The notes: a model not told the origin generated them from the letters alone. Positions 22,233 to 30,859 are shown, counted from the first letter of the stretch. The stretch is DNA of 50,176 bases from Actinoplanes solisilvae (GCF_003999975.1 NZ_RJAC01000038.1:1-50176), one strand, 5' to 3'. Numbers and translations: made by a program.

Positions 22233-22751
22233 TCAGAACACTCCCGGGATCGGCACACTCAGCACGCGTACGGTCCATCGCCGCGACCCGTGCGTGCCGG
22301 CGCACGACCCCTGCACGGCGACGCCGCTCTCGATCGCCAGGCACTTGCCGCTGAGCGAGTTGACCACCTTGGCCGTCTCACCGAGCGAGTCGCGCAGCCC
22401 CCAGCGCCGGGCCGGCCGTGCCTCGCACGGGGCCAGAGCAGCGCGTTCACCGTCGGCGCTCGACCCGCCGGGCATGCTCAGGCATCGGTTGGTCTTGACG
22501 CTGAGAATCTCGAAGACGCCGCTCGCGCCGACCGGGCGGAAACGCCAGCGGTACGGGTCGGTGCGCGCGCACGGCAGCTCGGTGAGCCCGGACGTGAGGC
22601 ACCATCTGCTGCCCGCGTTGATGATCTGGAAGTCGAGCCCGACCAGGTCGATCGGCGCGGGCGTCTCGTCCCGCTGCGGTGCGGCGGTGGCCGCCCCACC
22701 CCCCAGCATGGTCGCGGCGACGAGGGCGAAGACCAGAGCAAAACGGCGCAT
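22233..22751 (-). CDS. Secreted RICIN/beta-trefoil lectin-like protein
   Basis: The 172-residue precursor has a Sec signal peptide (MRRFALVFALVAATMLGGGA, cleavage near ATA-A24). The mature part has trefoil-type repeats: FQIINAGSRWCLTSG, ILSVKTNRCLSMPGGSS and VVNSLSGKCLAIESG, each followed by a Trp-containing turn (YRWRFRPV, RRWGLRDS, RRWTVRVL). Three such units make one RICIN beta-trefoil, here without a catalytic domain. It probably binds extracellular carbohydrate. The cysteines in each repeat suit disulfides. Confidence 0.75.
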   Translation of the reverse strand: MRRFALVFALVAATMLGGGAATAAPQRDETPAPIDLVGLDFQIINAGSRWCLTSGLTELPCARTDPYRWRFRPVGASGVFEILSVKTNRCLSMPGGSSADGERAALAPCEARPARRWGLRDSLGETAKVVNSLSGKCLAIESGVAVQGSCAGTHGSRRWTVRVLSVPIPGVF

Positions 22752-22785
22752 AACACCAATATATCCGATTTGCCGGGTTTGATGC

Positions 22786-23427
22786 CTAACCTGGTGCGTG
22801 GGCGACGCCGGCGATCTGCGTGTTGAAAGGAACGAACGGCGTGTGCAGACGGTACGGCTCCAGCTCGACCCGGGCGAAACCGGCCGCCCCGATCAGCCCG
22901 GCCAGATCCCGTTCGCACGAGCACCCCTCGAAGGTCCAGGCCCACGGACGACGTAACGCCCGCTGGAGCCACCGCGTCGGAGTGCCCGCCCCGGCGGCGA
23001 CATGCTCGACGAAGCGGAACGTCCCGCCCGGACGCAGGACGCGCAGGACCTCGGCCAGCACCGCGGCCGGGTCGGTCACCGTGCAGAGCACGAGCGACGA
23101 GATCACGGTGTCGGCGCTGTGGCCGGGCAGGCCGGTGCGCTCGGCGACGCTGTCGCGCAGGTCGAGACGTACGCCCTGACGCTGTGCCGCGGCCCGGAGC
23201 CGCCGGTGCATGGGCGGGTTGGGTTCGACGGCGACGAGGGTCGATCCCGCGTCCAGGTAGCGCAAGTTCGCGCCCACGCCGGAACCGAGCTCGACGACCG
23301 TGCCCGGCAGGCCGGCGAAGACCCGACGCTTGCGCCGCCGCAGGTTCACCTCTATGTAAGGGCCCATCACGCTGAAGAACGCGGCGTTGAACGACCCGCG
23401 CCCCCGATGCACTTCATATGTGGTCAC
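22786..23427 (-). CDS. Class I SAM-dependent methyltransferase
   Basis: The 213-residue protein has motif I VVELGSGVGANL (about residues 44-55), an acidic strand LVAVEPNPPMHRRL, motif II-like ADTVISSLVLCTVTD, and LRPGGTFRFVEHVA. It belongs to the Methyltransf_11 group (UbiE/arsenite-methyltransferase-like without the Cys pairs). The substrate is unknown. The GTG start at 23427 gives full family length. The same-strand hydrolase-LuxR gene ends 43 bp upstream, so it may be at the end of that operon. Confidence 0.85.
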   Translation of the reverse strand: MTTYEVHRGRGSFNAAFFSVMGPYIEVNLRRRKRRVFAGLPGTVVELGSGVGANLRYLDAGSTLVAVEPNPPMHRRLRAAAQRQGVRLDLRDSVAERTGLPGHSADTVISSLVLCTVTDPAAVLAEVLRVLRPGGTFRFVEHVAAGAGTPTRWLQRALRRPWAWTFEGCSCERDLAGLIGAAGFARVELEPYRLHTPFVPFNTQIAGVAHAPG

Positions 23428-23470
23428 CGGATCAGCGTCCGCCGCCCGCGGGGCGCTGTCAGGCGGGGAA

Positions 23471-24478
23471 CTACCTCAGTTCGGTCCACCACGCGGCGAT
23501 CTGGGCGCGGGACCGGAAACCCAGACGCACGCGGATGCGCTCGACGTGGCCCTCGGCCGAGCGCTCGTCGATGCCCAGCCGCGCCGCGATCTCGCGGTTC
23601 GTGCACCCTTGGCTCACCAGGTCGGCCACCTCGCGCTGGCGGGCCGTCAAACCGTCGGTGCGGCGGCGCGCGACGGGCAGCCCCAGGAACCGGCGGACCA
23701 CGCGCACCAGTTCGTCACGATCCCCCGCGTACGGCAGGTGGGAGCGCCCGGGCAGCACAGCGAGCTCGGCACCGTCGATGCCGCCGGCCAGCACGTGGGC
23801 CTGCGCGACGGGCGCGGCCCGGTCACCGGCGCGGTGGACGACCAGCGTCGGCGCCCGCACCCGTCCGAGCAGTCCGGTGACGTCGAGCTCGTAGCTCAGG
23901 GCCAGCAGCGCCCGGGCGGTGGCCGCGGTCGAGCAGGCACGCTGGTAGCGGGCGAGCTCGGCGCGGGTGGCGCGGTCGGCGTCGGGCGCGAAGATGTCGG
24001 TGAGCACGTCGGACCCGAGGCCCCAGTGCGCCTCGACGAGGGCGAGCACGTGGTCGCGTACGCCGGGCTCGGACACATCATCACCGCGCGCCCAGCCGCC
24101 ATAAAGCACAAGCCGGCGTACGGTCCGCGGATGCGCGGCGGCCCACGCCACGGCCACGGGTGCGCCCATCGACGTGCCCATCAGGTCGAACGGCTCGCCG
24201 AGCTGCGCCACGACGGCACCGAGCTGCTCGAGCTCGAACTCCAGCGACGCCGGACGACCGGTGGCCGGCGAGAGGCCGCAGCCGGCGCGGTCGTAGCGCA
24301 CGAGCCGGCCGCCCCGGGCCAGCGCCTCGTAAAGGGCCCGCTCGGCCGGCAGCGCCCAGCTCAGTTCGAGATGCGTGAGCCAGCCCATGACGTAGACCAG
24401 CGGCCGGCCGGCGCCGATCGACGCGTACGCCACCTCGGCGCCGCCGGACGACACGACGCGGGCCAGCCGCTGCTCCAC
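23471..24478 (-). CDS. Alpha/beta-hydrolase fused to LuxR-type HTH
   Basis: The 335-residue protein joins an alpha/beta-hydrolase domain to a C-terminal LuxR/GerE HTH (from about residue 276). The hydrolase part has LVRYDRAGCGLS, nucleophile elbow GTSMGAPV with Ser103, and the catalytic-His candidate in GRSHLPYAG. The HTH reads LTARQREVADLVSQGCTNRE then GIDERSAEGHVERI. The hydrolase fold probably serves as a ligand-sensing or ligand-cleaving module controlling DNA binding. It is third in a putative operon arsR-SRPBCC-this gene, starting with GTG 4 bp after the SRPBCC stop. Confidence 0.85.
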   Translation of the reverse strand: MEQRLARVVSSGGAEVAYASIGAGRPLVYVMGWLTHLELSWALPAERALYEALARGGRLVRYDRAGCGLSPATGRPASLEFELEQLGAVVAQLGEPFDLMGTSMGAPVAVAWAAAHPRTVRRLVLYGGWARGDDVSEPGVRDHVLALVEAHWGLGSDVLTDIFAPDADRATRAELARYQRACSTAATARALLALSYELDVTGLLGRVRAPTLVVHRAGDRAAPVAQAHVLAGGIDGAELAVLPGRSHLPYAGDRDELVRVVRRFLGLPVARRRTDGLTARQREVADLVSQGCTNREIAARLGIDERSAEGHVERIRVRLGFRSRAQIAAWWTELR

Positions 24479-24482
24479 CCGT

Positions 24483-25121
24483 TCAGCCTGCCTCGGCGCC
24501 GGTGTAGAAGGCGAACGTACGCTCCCCCGCGGCGCGCGCAGCCTCAGGATCGGTGCCGTCGGCGATCGACGCGGCCACCCAGGCGTCGCTCGACTGGCGG
24601 TAGAACGAGCGGCCCTCGGGGGTCTCGTGCCAGGTCACCATCGTCGCCGGGTCGGGCGCCGACGCGGGATCGGTGAGGTAGTTGGCCAGGCCGAGGAAGG
24701 CGCCGTCCCAGCCGACACCGGTCGCGCCGGGCCCGAACTGGTCCCACCACTCGTCCTTGACGTGGGCCACGTGCTCGAGTTCGAAGCGGGTGCCGTCGCC
24801 CTCGGGGGTGAGCCGCACCTCGACCCAGCTCACCTCGCCGCCGTACTCCCACGTGGCCGCGTACCCTCGGGGCTTGTCGCAGTTGGTGATCGTGCCGCCC
24901 GCCTGGCCGGTGAACTGGTAATGGCCGCCCTGCTTGAGCTCGCCCTCGACCGGCAGGAACCAGCGGGCGATGCGCTCCGGGTTGGTCACCACGTCCCACA
25001 GGTCGTCGACGTCGGTGTCGTAGACCTGGCTGATGGTCTGGACCCGCGCCTCACCGGCCTCGAGCGTGCGCCGGCCGAGGCTGCGGCGCACCTGGCTGAT
25101 CTGGGTGCTGACGTCAATCAC
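24483..25121 (-). CDS. SRPBCC (AHSA1-like) domain protein
   Basis: The 212-residue protein has the helix-grip pattern of AHSA1/START-like proteins: ISQVYDTDVDDLWDVVTNPE, RIARWFLPVEGEL, GGTITNCDKPRGYAATWEYG, RLTPEGDGTRFELEHVAHV and a long amphipathic helix with GVGWDGAFLGLANYL. Such proteins bind hydrophobic small molecules in a central cavity. ArsR plus SRPBCC pairs are very common, and the pair is usually co-regulated. The GTG start overlaps the arsR 3' end by 8 bp, indicating translational coupling. Confidence 0.88.
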   Translation of the reverse strand: MIDVSTQISQVRRSLGRRTLEAGEARVQTISQVYDTDVDDLWDVVTNPERIARWFLPVEGELKQGGHYQFTGQAGGTITNCDKPRGYAATWEYGGEVSWVEVRLTPEGDGTRFELEHVAHVKDEWWDQFGPGATGVGWDGAFLGLANYLTDPASAPDPATMVTWHETPEGRSFYRQSSDAWVAASIADGTDPEAARAAGERTFAFYTGAEAG

Positions 25122-25467
25122 GATGGTTGCCTTCCTGCTGAAGTCGTCGCTGTCTTTTACCCCGGGCCACCTCGGTCTCCATGGCGGCCAGGCGGGGTGC
25201 CCAGAACCGCCGGAACCGGGCCAGCCAGGCGTCGGCCTCGCGCAGCGCGGTGTCGTCGACCGCGTAGAGCCGGCGGGCCCCCTCGGGTCGCACGGTGGCG
25301 AAGCCGTTGTCGCGCAACACCTTCAGATGCTGCGACACGGCGGGCTGGGAGATGCCGAACTCGGTCTGGATCACCGCGGTGACGGCCCCGGAGGTCTGCT
25401 CCCCCTCGGCGAGCAGCTCCAGGATCCGGCGTCGCACGGGGTCCCCGAGCACATCGAACGCGTGCAC
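25114..25467 (-). CDS. ArsR-family transcriptional regulator
   Basis: The 117-residue winged-helix repressor shows FDVLGDPVRRRILELLAEGE, then FGISQPAVSQHLKVLRDNGF (the recognition helix) and GARRLYAVDD (the wing). Metal-binding Cys motifs of classical ArsR are absent, so it probably senses an organic ligand or partner rather than a metal. It leads an operon with the SRPBCC and hydrolase-LuxR genes. GTG 25467 is the start. The palindrome CTTATATAAG (25491-25500) upstream is a likely operator shared with the divergent hydrolase gene. Confidence 0.88.
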   Translation of the reverse strand: MHAFDVLGDPVRRRILELLAEGEQTSGAVTAVIQTEFGISQPAVSQHLKVLRDNGFATVRPEGARRLYAVDDTALREADAWLARFRRFWAPRLAAMETEVARGKRQRRLQQEGNHRD

Positions 25468-25490
25468 AGGCCGTACGTTATCAGTTAGAT

Positions 25491-25500
25491 CTTATATAAG
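25491..25500. promoter_or_regulatory. Palindrome CTTATATAAG, candidate ArsR operator
   Basis: A perfect AT-rich 10-bp inverted repeat in a GC-rich genome lies 24 bp before the arsR start, in the space between divergent genes. ArsR-type operators are AT-rich imperfect palindromes of this kind. Confidence 0.5.
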
Positions 25501-25590
25501 CCAGAGCTGAAACTGGCGATTCCGCCGATCCCTTCGCGCCCGCGCGTAGGGCATGCTGTCGATCGACAGGTGTGCGAACGAGGAGGCGCT

Positions 25591-26418
25591 GTGCCGGACG
25601 TGCGAGCCAACGGGGTCGATCTGCGGTACGAGACGGTGGGGAACCCGGACGACCCGGCCCTGCTGCTCATCATGGGGCTGGGCGCGCAGCTCATCGACTG
25701 GCCGGCGGAGTTCTGCTCGGCGCTGGCGGGGCGCGGCTTCCACCTCGTGATGTTCGACAACCGCGACGCCGGGTTGTCCACCGCGTTCGACTCGGACGCC
25801 TCCTATCTGCTCACCGACCTGGCCGCCGACGCGGCGGGGCTGCTCAAGGCCCTGGGGATCCCGCGCGCGCACGTCGTCGGCGCCTCGATGGGCGGGATGA
25901 TCGCGCAGCAGCTCACCATCGACCACCCCGACCTGGTCGCGAGCCTCTGCTCGATCATGTCGACGACCGGCGACCGTACGGTCGGCCGCGCGACCAAGGA
26001 GGCGATGGCCGCCCTGCTGACCCCGCGCGTCGGCTCGCGCGAGGACATCATCGCCGGCGGGATGGCGATGTCGCGGTTGATCGGCTCGCCCGGCTATCCG
26101 GCCGACGAGCAGGAACTGCACCGGCGCGCCTCGGCCAAGTACGACCGCAGTTTCCGGCCGGCCGGCACGCAGCGCCAGTACGCGGCGATCCTCGCGTCCC
26201 CCGACCGCACGGCCGCACTCGGCTCGGTCACCGTGCCGACGCTCGTCATCCACGGCGAGGACGACCCGCTGATCGGTGTCAGCGGCGGGCGGGCCACCGC
26301 GGCGGCCGTCCCCGGCGCCTCGCTGCTGGTCATCCCCGGCATGGGCCACGACCTTCCCCGCGCCCTGTGGCCTCAGGTCATCGAAGCGATCGTCACAAAT
26401 ATCGATAGTTCCCGATAG
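25591..26418 (+). CDS. Alpha/beta-fold hydrolase
   Basis: The 275-residue enzyme shows the oxyanion region LLIMGLGAQLIDWP, FDNRDAGLS, nucleophile elbow VVGASMGGMIAQ with Ser99, acid LVIHGEDDPLIG and His in PGMGHDLP. It resembles hydrolases of the tetracenomycin-aglycone/3-oxoadipate enol-lactonase type; the substrate is unknown. GTG 25591 is chosen because GAGGAGG lies 4-5 nt before it. It is divergent from the arsR operon, and CTTATATAAG between them could control both. Confidence 0.88.
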   Translation: MPDVRANGVDLRYETVGNPDDPALLLIMGLGAQLIDWPAEFCSALAGRGFHLVMFDNRDAGLSTAFDSDASYLLTDLAADAAGLLKALGIPRAHVVGASMGGMIAQQLTIDHPDLVASLCSIMSTTGDRTVGRATKEAMAALLTPRVGSREDIIAGGMAMSRLIGSPGYPADEQELHRRASAKYDRSFRPAGTQRQYAAILASPDRTAALGSVTVPTLVIHGEDDPLIGVSGGRATAAAVPGASLLVIPGMGHDLPRALWPQVIEAIVTNIDSSR

Positions 26419-26495
26419 TTTCGGGTTGCCTCCCGGCCCCACAGGGTCGACGATAGAAGTCGATCTTTACCCGCACGGGGTCCGGGAGGCGTCCG

Positions 26496-27890
26496 TTGTC
26501 CCTTCTCAGCAAGCTGGACCGTTCACGATCCGTGGCGCCACCCGGCTTCAGCCGCTGGCTGATCCCGCCCGCCGCCCTGTCGGTGCACCTGTGCATCGGC
26601 CAGGTCTACGCGACCAGCGTCTACAAGAACTCGTTCGTCTCGCACTTCGAGGCGAGCCAGACCTCGATCGGCATCATCTTCAGCATCGCCATCGTGATGC
26701 TGGGCCTGTCGGCCGCGGTCGGCGGCACCTGGGTCGAGAAGAACGGCCCCCGTAAGGCCATGTTCGTGTCGGCCAGCTTCTGGGCGGCCGGCTTCCTGGT
26801 CAGCGCGCTGGGCATCAGCACGAGCCAGCTCTGGCTGGTCTACCTGGGCTACGGCGTGCTCGGCGGCATCGGCCTGGGCATCGGCTACATCTCGCCGGTC
26901 TCGACGCTGATCAAATGGTTCCCCGACCGCCCCGGCCTGGCCACCGGCCTGGCCATCATGGGCTTCGGCGGCGGCGCGCTGATCGCCAGCCCCGCCTCCC
27001 GCCAGCTGCTGTCCTTCTACGACGACGGGTACGACCCCAGCGTCGCCACCTCGGTCGCGTCGGGCGGCGCCCTCGTAGGGCTGTTCCTCACCCTCGGCGT
27101 CGCCTATTTCATCATCATGATGTTCGGCGTGGCCAACATGCGCGTCCCCGCCGACGACTGGAAGCCGGCCGGCTGGGACCCCGCCACCGTCAAGTCGAAG
27201 CCGCTGGTCACCACCGCGAACGTGTCGGCCGCCAACGCGATCCGCACCCGCTCGTTCTGGCTCCTGTGGATCGTCCTGTTCTGCAACGTGACCGCCGGCA
27301 TCGGCATCCTCGAACAGGCCAGCCCGATGATCCAGGACTTCTTCCGCTCCGACGGCGTCTCCACCGTGAGCGTCGCCGCCGCCGGCGGATTCGTCGGCGT
27401 GCTCTCACTGTTCAACATGGCCGGCCGCTTCGCCTGGAGCTCCACCTCGGACGTCATCGGCCGCAAGCCCATCTACATGGTCTACCTGGGCGTGGGCGTC
27501 ATCCTCTACTTCCTGCTGGCCACGGTCGGCGACGCCGCGACCCCGCTGTTCGTCATCCTGGCCGGCGTGATCCTGTCCTTCTACGGCGGCGGCTTCGCCA
27601 CGGTCCCCGCCTACCTGCGCGACCTGTTCGGAACGTTCCAGGTCGGCGCCATCCACGGCCGCCTGCTGACCGCCTGGTCGGCCGCCGGCGTGGCCGGTCC
27701 CCTCATCATCAACGGCTTCCTGGACGCCCAGGGCAAACCCGGCACCCTGACCTCGTCGGCCTACCAGCCGGCCCTGTTCACCATGGTCGGCGTCCTGGCC
27801 GTCGGCTTCGTCGCCAACCTGCTGATCCGCCCGGTCCCCGACCTCTACCACGAGCCGGCGCAGCCCCTGGCCAAGGAGGCCGCAGCATGA
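26496..27890 (+). CDS. OFA-family MFS transporter (oxalate/formate antiporter-like)
   Basis: The 464-residue protein has twelve hydrophobic segments with the OFA pattern: LSVHLCIGQVYATSVY in TM1, GGTWVEKNGPRKAMF, VLGGIGLGIGYISPVSTLIK, WFPDRPGLATGLAIMGFGGG and, in the second half, FNMAGRFAWSSTSDVIGRKP. These are the signatures of oxalate:formate antiporter-family carriers, which exchange small carboxylates. A TTG start at 26496 follows GGGAGG by 6 nt. A 32-codon membrane protein begins inside the stop codon (ATGA) and is probably its small subunit. Confidence 0.9.
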   Translation: MSLLSKLDRSRSVAPPGFSRWLIPPAALSVHLCIGQVYATSVYKNSFVSHFEASQTSIGIIFSIAIVMLGLSAAVGGTWVEKNGPRKAMFVSASFWAAGFLVSALGISTSQLWLVYLGYGVLGGIGLGIGYISPVSTLIKWFPDRPGLATGLAIMGFGGGALIASPASRQLLSFYDDGYDPSVATSVASGGALVGLFLTLGVAYFIIMMFGVANMRVPADDWKPAGWDPATVKSKPLVTTANVSAANAIRTRSFWLLWIVLFCNVTAGIGILEQASPMIQDFFRSDGVSTVSVAAAGGFVGVLSLFNMAGRFAWSSTSDVIGRKPIYMVYLGVGVILYFLLATVGDAATPLFVILAGVILSFYGGGFATVPAYLRDLFGTFQVGAIHGRLLTAWSAAGVAGPLIINGFLDAQGKPGTLTSSAYQPALFTMVGVLAVGFVANLLIRPVPDLYHEPAQPLAKEAAA

Positions 27891-27985
27891 GCACCCGCCT
27901 GATCGTCTCCTGGCTCCTGGTAGCCGTCCTGCTCGGCTACGGCATCGTCCAAACGCTGATCACCGCGGTCAAACTGTTCGAATGA
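27887..27985 (+). CDS. MFS transporter small subunit (single-TM, 32 aa)
   Basis: ATG 27887 overlaps the transporter stop codon (ATGA). The product MSTRLIVSWLLVAVLLGYGI... is one TM helix followed by QTLITAVKLFE. Short single-helix proteins in this position next to OFA-type carriers are known and are annotated as MFS transporter small subunits. The stop-start coupling implies a fixed stoichiometry with the carrier. The last 17 bp overlap the convergent mocR gene. Confidence 0.75.
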   Translation: MSTRLIVSWLLVAVLLGYGIVQTLITAVKLFE

Positions 27986-29426
27986 CCGTCGCCAACCGGC
28001 CCGGGCCACCGGTCTGCTCGCGGATCTCGCGGATGGCCCGCGCGAGCAGCGTGATCCCCTCGGCGATGGCCGCCTCGCCGAGGATGGCGTAGCCGAAGAT
28101 CAGGCCGCCCGGCCCGGCGCCGGAGATGCGGTATTCGCCGACGGCGTGGATGCCCAGGCCGTGCCGGGCGGCGGCCGGCACCACCGCCGCCTCGTCGAGG
28201 TCCGGCGGGAGCCAGGCGACCACGTGCTGCCCGGCGGCGATCCCGGCCGGTCGCAGTTCGGGCAGGTGGGTGCGCAGGGCACCCAGCAGCGCGTCGCGAC
28301 GGCGGCGGTAGACCGGGCGCATCCGGCGCAGGTGGCGGTCGAACTCGCCGCGGACCAGGAAGTCGGCGAAGGTCAGCTGGTCGAGGACCGGCGAGCCCCG
28401 GTCGGCCAGCACCTTCGCGGCGGCGACGTCGGCGACCAGGTGGGGCGGCACGATCAGCCAGCCGAGACGCAACCCCGGCGCCAGGGTCTTGCTGGCCGTG
28501 CCGCAGTAGACGACGTGGTCGGGTGCGAGGCCCTGCATGGCGCCCACCGGCGACCGGTCGTACCGGTACTCGGCGTCGTAGTCGTCCTCGATCACGATCG
28601 CCTCGCGGCGCTTCGCCCAGCGGATCACCTCGGCCCTCGCCGCGGCCGACAGCACCCCACCGGTGGGCCACTGGTGCGACGGCGTGAGCACGACCGCGTC
28701 AGCGTCGGCCGTTTCGAGCGCGTCGACCCGTACCCCGTCCGGACCGACCGGGACGCCGACCACCTCGAGGCCGGCCGCGCGGGCCACCACGAGGGCGTCG
28801 TCGTTGGACGACGGGTCCTCCAACGCGATCCGCCGTGCCCCTCGCCGGACGAGCACCTGGATCAGCAGCGCGATGCCCTGCCCGTACCCGTTGCAGATCA
28901 CCACGTTGCCGGGGTCGGCGGACGTGCCGCGCACCCGGTTGAGGTAATCGGACAGGGCCTGGTGCAGCTCGGGCACGCCACGCCCGTCGAGATAGGCGAA
29001 CCGGTCGTTGGGCGCGGTGGTGAGCACCGTGCGAACGGAGCGCAGCCAGGCCGCCCGCGGGAATTGCGATACGTCGGTCCGCCCGTACCCGAAATCGATT
29101 TTGGGCGCCGGTTCCGGGGTTTCCGTCGTGCGGGCGGAGGCTTGCGGCATCGACGCGGCGACCTGGGTGTAACCGCCCGACCGGCTGGCCAGATAACCCT
29201 CGGCGACGAGCTGCTGGTACGCCTCCACCACCACCCCGCGGGAGACCCCAAGGCCGGCCGCGAGGGTGCGGGTGGGTGGCAGCGACGCTCCCGCGCCCAG
29301 CCGGCCGGCCCGGATGCCGCCCCGGATGGACGCCGCGATCTGCCGGTGCAGCGGCACGCGGGCTTCGCGGTCCAGCTCGATGAGCAGATCCTCGGCCGGC
29401 CCCGAATTGGTCCTGATTCGGCCCAT
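27969..29426 (-). CDS. MocR/PdxR-family regulator (GntR HTH + aminotransferase domain)
   Basis: The 485-residue protein has a GntR winged helix (about residues 14-88; VPLHRQIAASIRGGIRAG, LPPTRTLAAGLGVSRGVV) and an aminotransferase-like domain with IEDDYDAEYRYDR and GTASKTLAPGLRLGW carrying PLP-lysine 313. The PQQ-rich linker and HQWPTGGVLS are typical of PdxR-type MocR proteins, which often control vitamin B6 synthesis, but no pdxS/pdxT lies nearby. Its divergent neighbour is a BBE-type oxidase. Three GATTCGG-like sites lie around its start and in the 47-bp intergenic space. Confidence 0.88.
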   Translation of the reverse strand: MGRIRTNSGPAEDLLIELDREARVPLHRQIAASIRGGIRAGRLGAGASLPPTRTLAAGLGVSRGVVVEAYQQLVAEGYLASRSGGYTQVAASMPQASARTTETPEPAPKIDFGYGRTDVSQFPRAAWLRSVRTVLTTAPNDRFAYLDGRGVPELHQALSDYLNRVRGTSADPGNVVICNGYGQGIALLIQVLVRRGARRIALEDPSSNDDALVVARAAGLEVVGVPVGPDGVRVDALETADADAVVLTPSHQWPTGGVLSAAARAEVIRWAKRREAIVIEDDYDAEYRYDRSPVGAMQGLAPDHVVYCGTASKTLAPGLRLGWLIVPPHLVADVAAAKVLADRGSPVLDQLTFADFLVRGEFDRHLRRMRPVYRRRRDALLGALRTHLPELRPAGIAAGQHVVAWLPPDLDEAAVVPAAARHGLGIHAVGEYRISGAGPGGLIFGYAILGEAAIAEGITLLARAIREIREQTGGPGRLATVIRTV

Positions 29427-29456
29427 GGAATCGGACCTTAACCGGTGTACCGATTC
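29415..29456. promoter_or_regulatory. Repeated GATTCGG/GAATCGG sites between mocR and oxidase
   Basis: GATTCGG (29415-29421), GAATCGG (29428-29434) and CCGATTC (29450-29456, the reverse complement of GAATCGG) cluster at the regulator start and in the divergent promoter space. They are candidate binding sites for the MocR protein. Confidence 0.4.
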
Positions 29457-29473
29457 CTGTCAGGCTCGACAGC

Positions 29474-30835
29474 ATGACAACCCTGCTGGACGGCCGGCTC
29501 CTCAAGCCCGGCGACGCCGGTTACGACACTGCCCGTACGGTCTGGAACGCCATGATCGACCGGCGTCCGCGCATCATCGTCCGCGCGGCGAGCGTGGCCG
29601 ACGTGGTCGCGGCCGTACGGATGGCTCGCGAGCAGGGGCTCGAGATCGGCGTCCGGTGCGGTGGGCACAACGCCGTCGGATTCGCCGTGCCCGACGGCGG
29701 CCTCATGATCGACCTGACGCCGATGGGCGGCGTCCGGATCGACCCGGCCCGTCGCCGTGCCCGGGTGCAGGGCGGCGCGTTGCTCGGTGCGCTCGATCAG
29801 GCGTCCCAGGCGTACGGCCTGGCCACCACCGCCGGCAACGTCTCGCACACCGGTGTCGGCGGGCTCACGCTCGGCGGCGGCATGGGGTGGCTGGCCCGCC
29901 GACATGGCCTGGCCTGCGACAACGTCCTCTCGTACACGATGGTTACCGCCGACGGGGCCGTGGTGACCGCGAGCCGCACCGACAATCCCGACCTGTTCTG
30001 GGGCCTGCGCGGCGGCGGCGGCAATTTCGGCATAGTCACCGAGTTCGAGTTCGAGTTGCATCAGACCGGCACCCGTACGCTCGTCGCCGAGTTCGACTTC
30101 CGCGCCGAGGACGCCGTCCCGGCCGTCGAGGCCTGGCGCGACCTGAACGCCGTCGCACCCCGGCCGGCGACGTTCACCGCCGACGTCGACAGCACTCCGG
30201 CCGGACCGATCGTCACGCTCGGGTTCGTGTGGGTCGGCGACCCGGCCGAGGGCCGTCGGCTGCTGCCCGCGATGCGCGCGCTCGGGCGGCCGGTCGCGTC
30301 GCGGGTCACCACACCGTCGTACCTCGAACTTCAGCAACGCCTGGACTCCATCGGCGGCCACACCTATCGCCGCTACTCCAAGGCGCACTACCTGCGGCAG
30401 TTCCCCACCGCGGCGATCGAGGCGTTCCTGTTGCGCGGCGCCACCGACCTGAGCGGAGACCGGCACCGGCCGAGCGTGGGCCTGCAGGCGCACGGCGGCG
30501 CGATCGCCGAGGTGCCGGAAGCCGACGCCGCGTTCACCCATCGCGACACGATGTTCGAGTTCGGCGCCGGTTGCCGCTGGAGCGACCCGGCCGAGGACGA
30601 CACCCGGATGGGAGCGGCCCGGGCCGCCGGGGCGTCGCTCGCACCGTACGCGAACGGGGTGTACGTCAATTCGCTGACCGCCGACGAACTGGCCGACGGG
30701 CGAGCAGGCGTACAGCGGGCATACTCGGCCGCGAAGCTCGCCCGGCTGACCGCGCTGAAGACCGCGTACGACCCGGGCAACGTGTTCCACCTGAACCAGA
30801 ACATCCGCCCGGCAGCGGCCGACCGTGTCATCTGA
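29474..30835 (+). CDS. BBE-type FAD-linked oxidoreductase, probably bicovalent flavin
   Basis: The 453-residue enzyme has the PCMH FAD-binding pattern: GVRCGGHNAVGFAVPDGG with His65, the usual 8-alpha-histidyl attachment site, then SHTGVGGLTLGGGMGWLARR and HGLACDNVLS with Cys148 at the second flavin-link position, and LRGGGGNFGIVTEFEFELH. The C-terminal BBE motif is VYVNSL...RLTALKTAYDPGNVFHLNQN. Members oxidise sugars, alkaloids or polyketides, releasing H2O2. There is no signal peptide. It is divergent from a MocR-type regulator. Confidence 0.9.
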   Translation: MTTLLDGRLLKPGDAGYDTARTVWNAMIDRRPRIIVRAASVADVVAAVRMAREQGLEIGVRCGGHNAVGFAVPDGGLMIDLTPMGGVRIDPARRRARVQGGALLGALDQASQAYGLATTAGNVSHTGVGGLTLGGGMGWLARRHGLACDNVLSYTMVTADGAVVTASRTDNPDLFWGLRGGGGNFGIVTEFEFELHQTGTRTLVAEFDFRAEDAVPAVEAWRDLNAVAPRPATFTADVDSTPAGPIVTLGFVWVGDPAEGRRLLPAMRALGRPVASRVTTPSYLELQQRLDSIGGHTYRRYSKAHYLRQFPTAAIEAFLLRGATDLSGDRHRPSVGLQAHGGAIAEVPEADAAFTHRDTMFEFGAGCRWSDPAEDDTRMGAARAAGASLAPYANGVYVNSLTADELADGRAGVQRAYSAAKLARLTALKTAYDPGNVFHLNQNIRPAAADRVI

Positions 30836-30859
30836 CCTGACATTCACGCCCGCTTTCGA

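Noticed and set aside
28146..29441. Plus-strand frame opposite the second MocR gene
   Set aside because: It lacks family resemblance, and the opposite strand has complete GntR and aminotransferase motifs.
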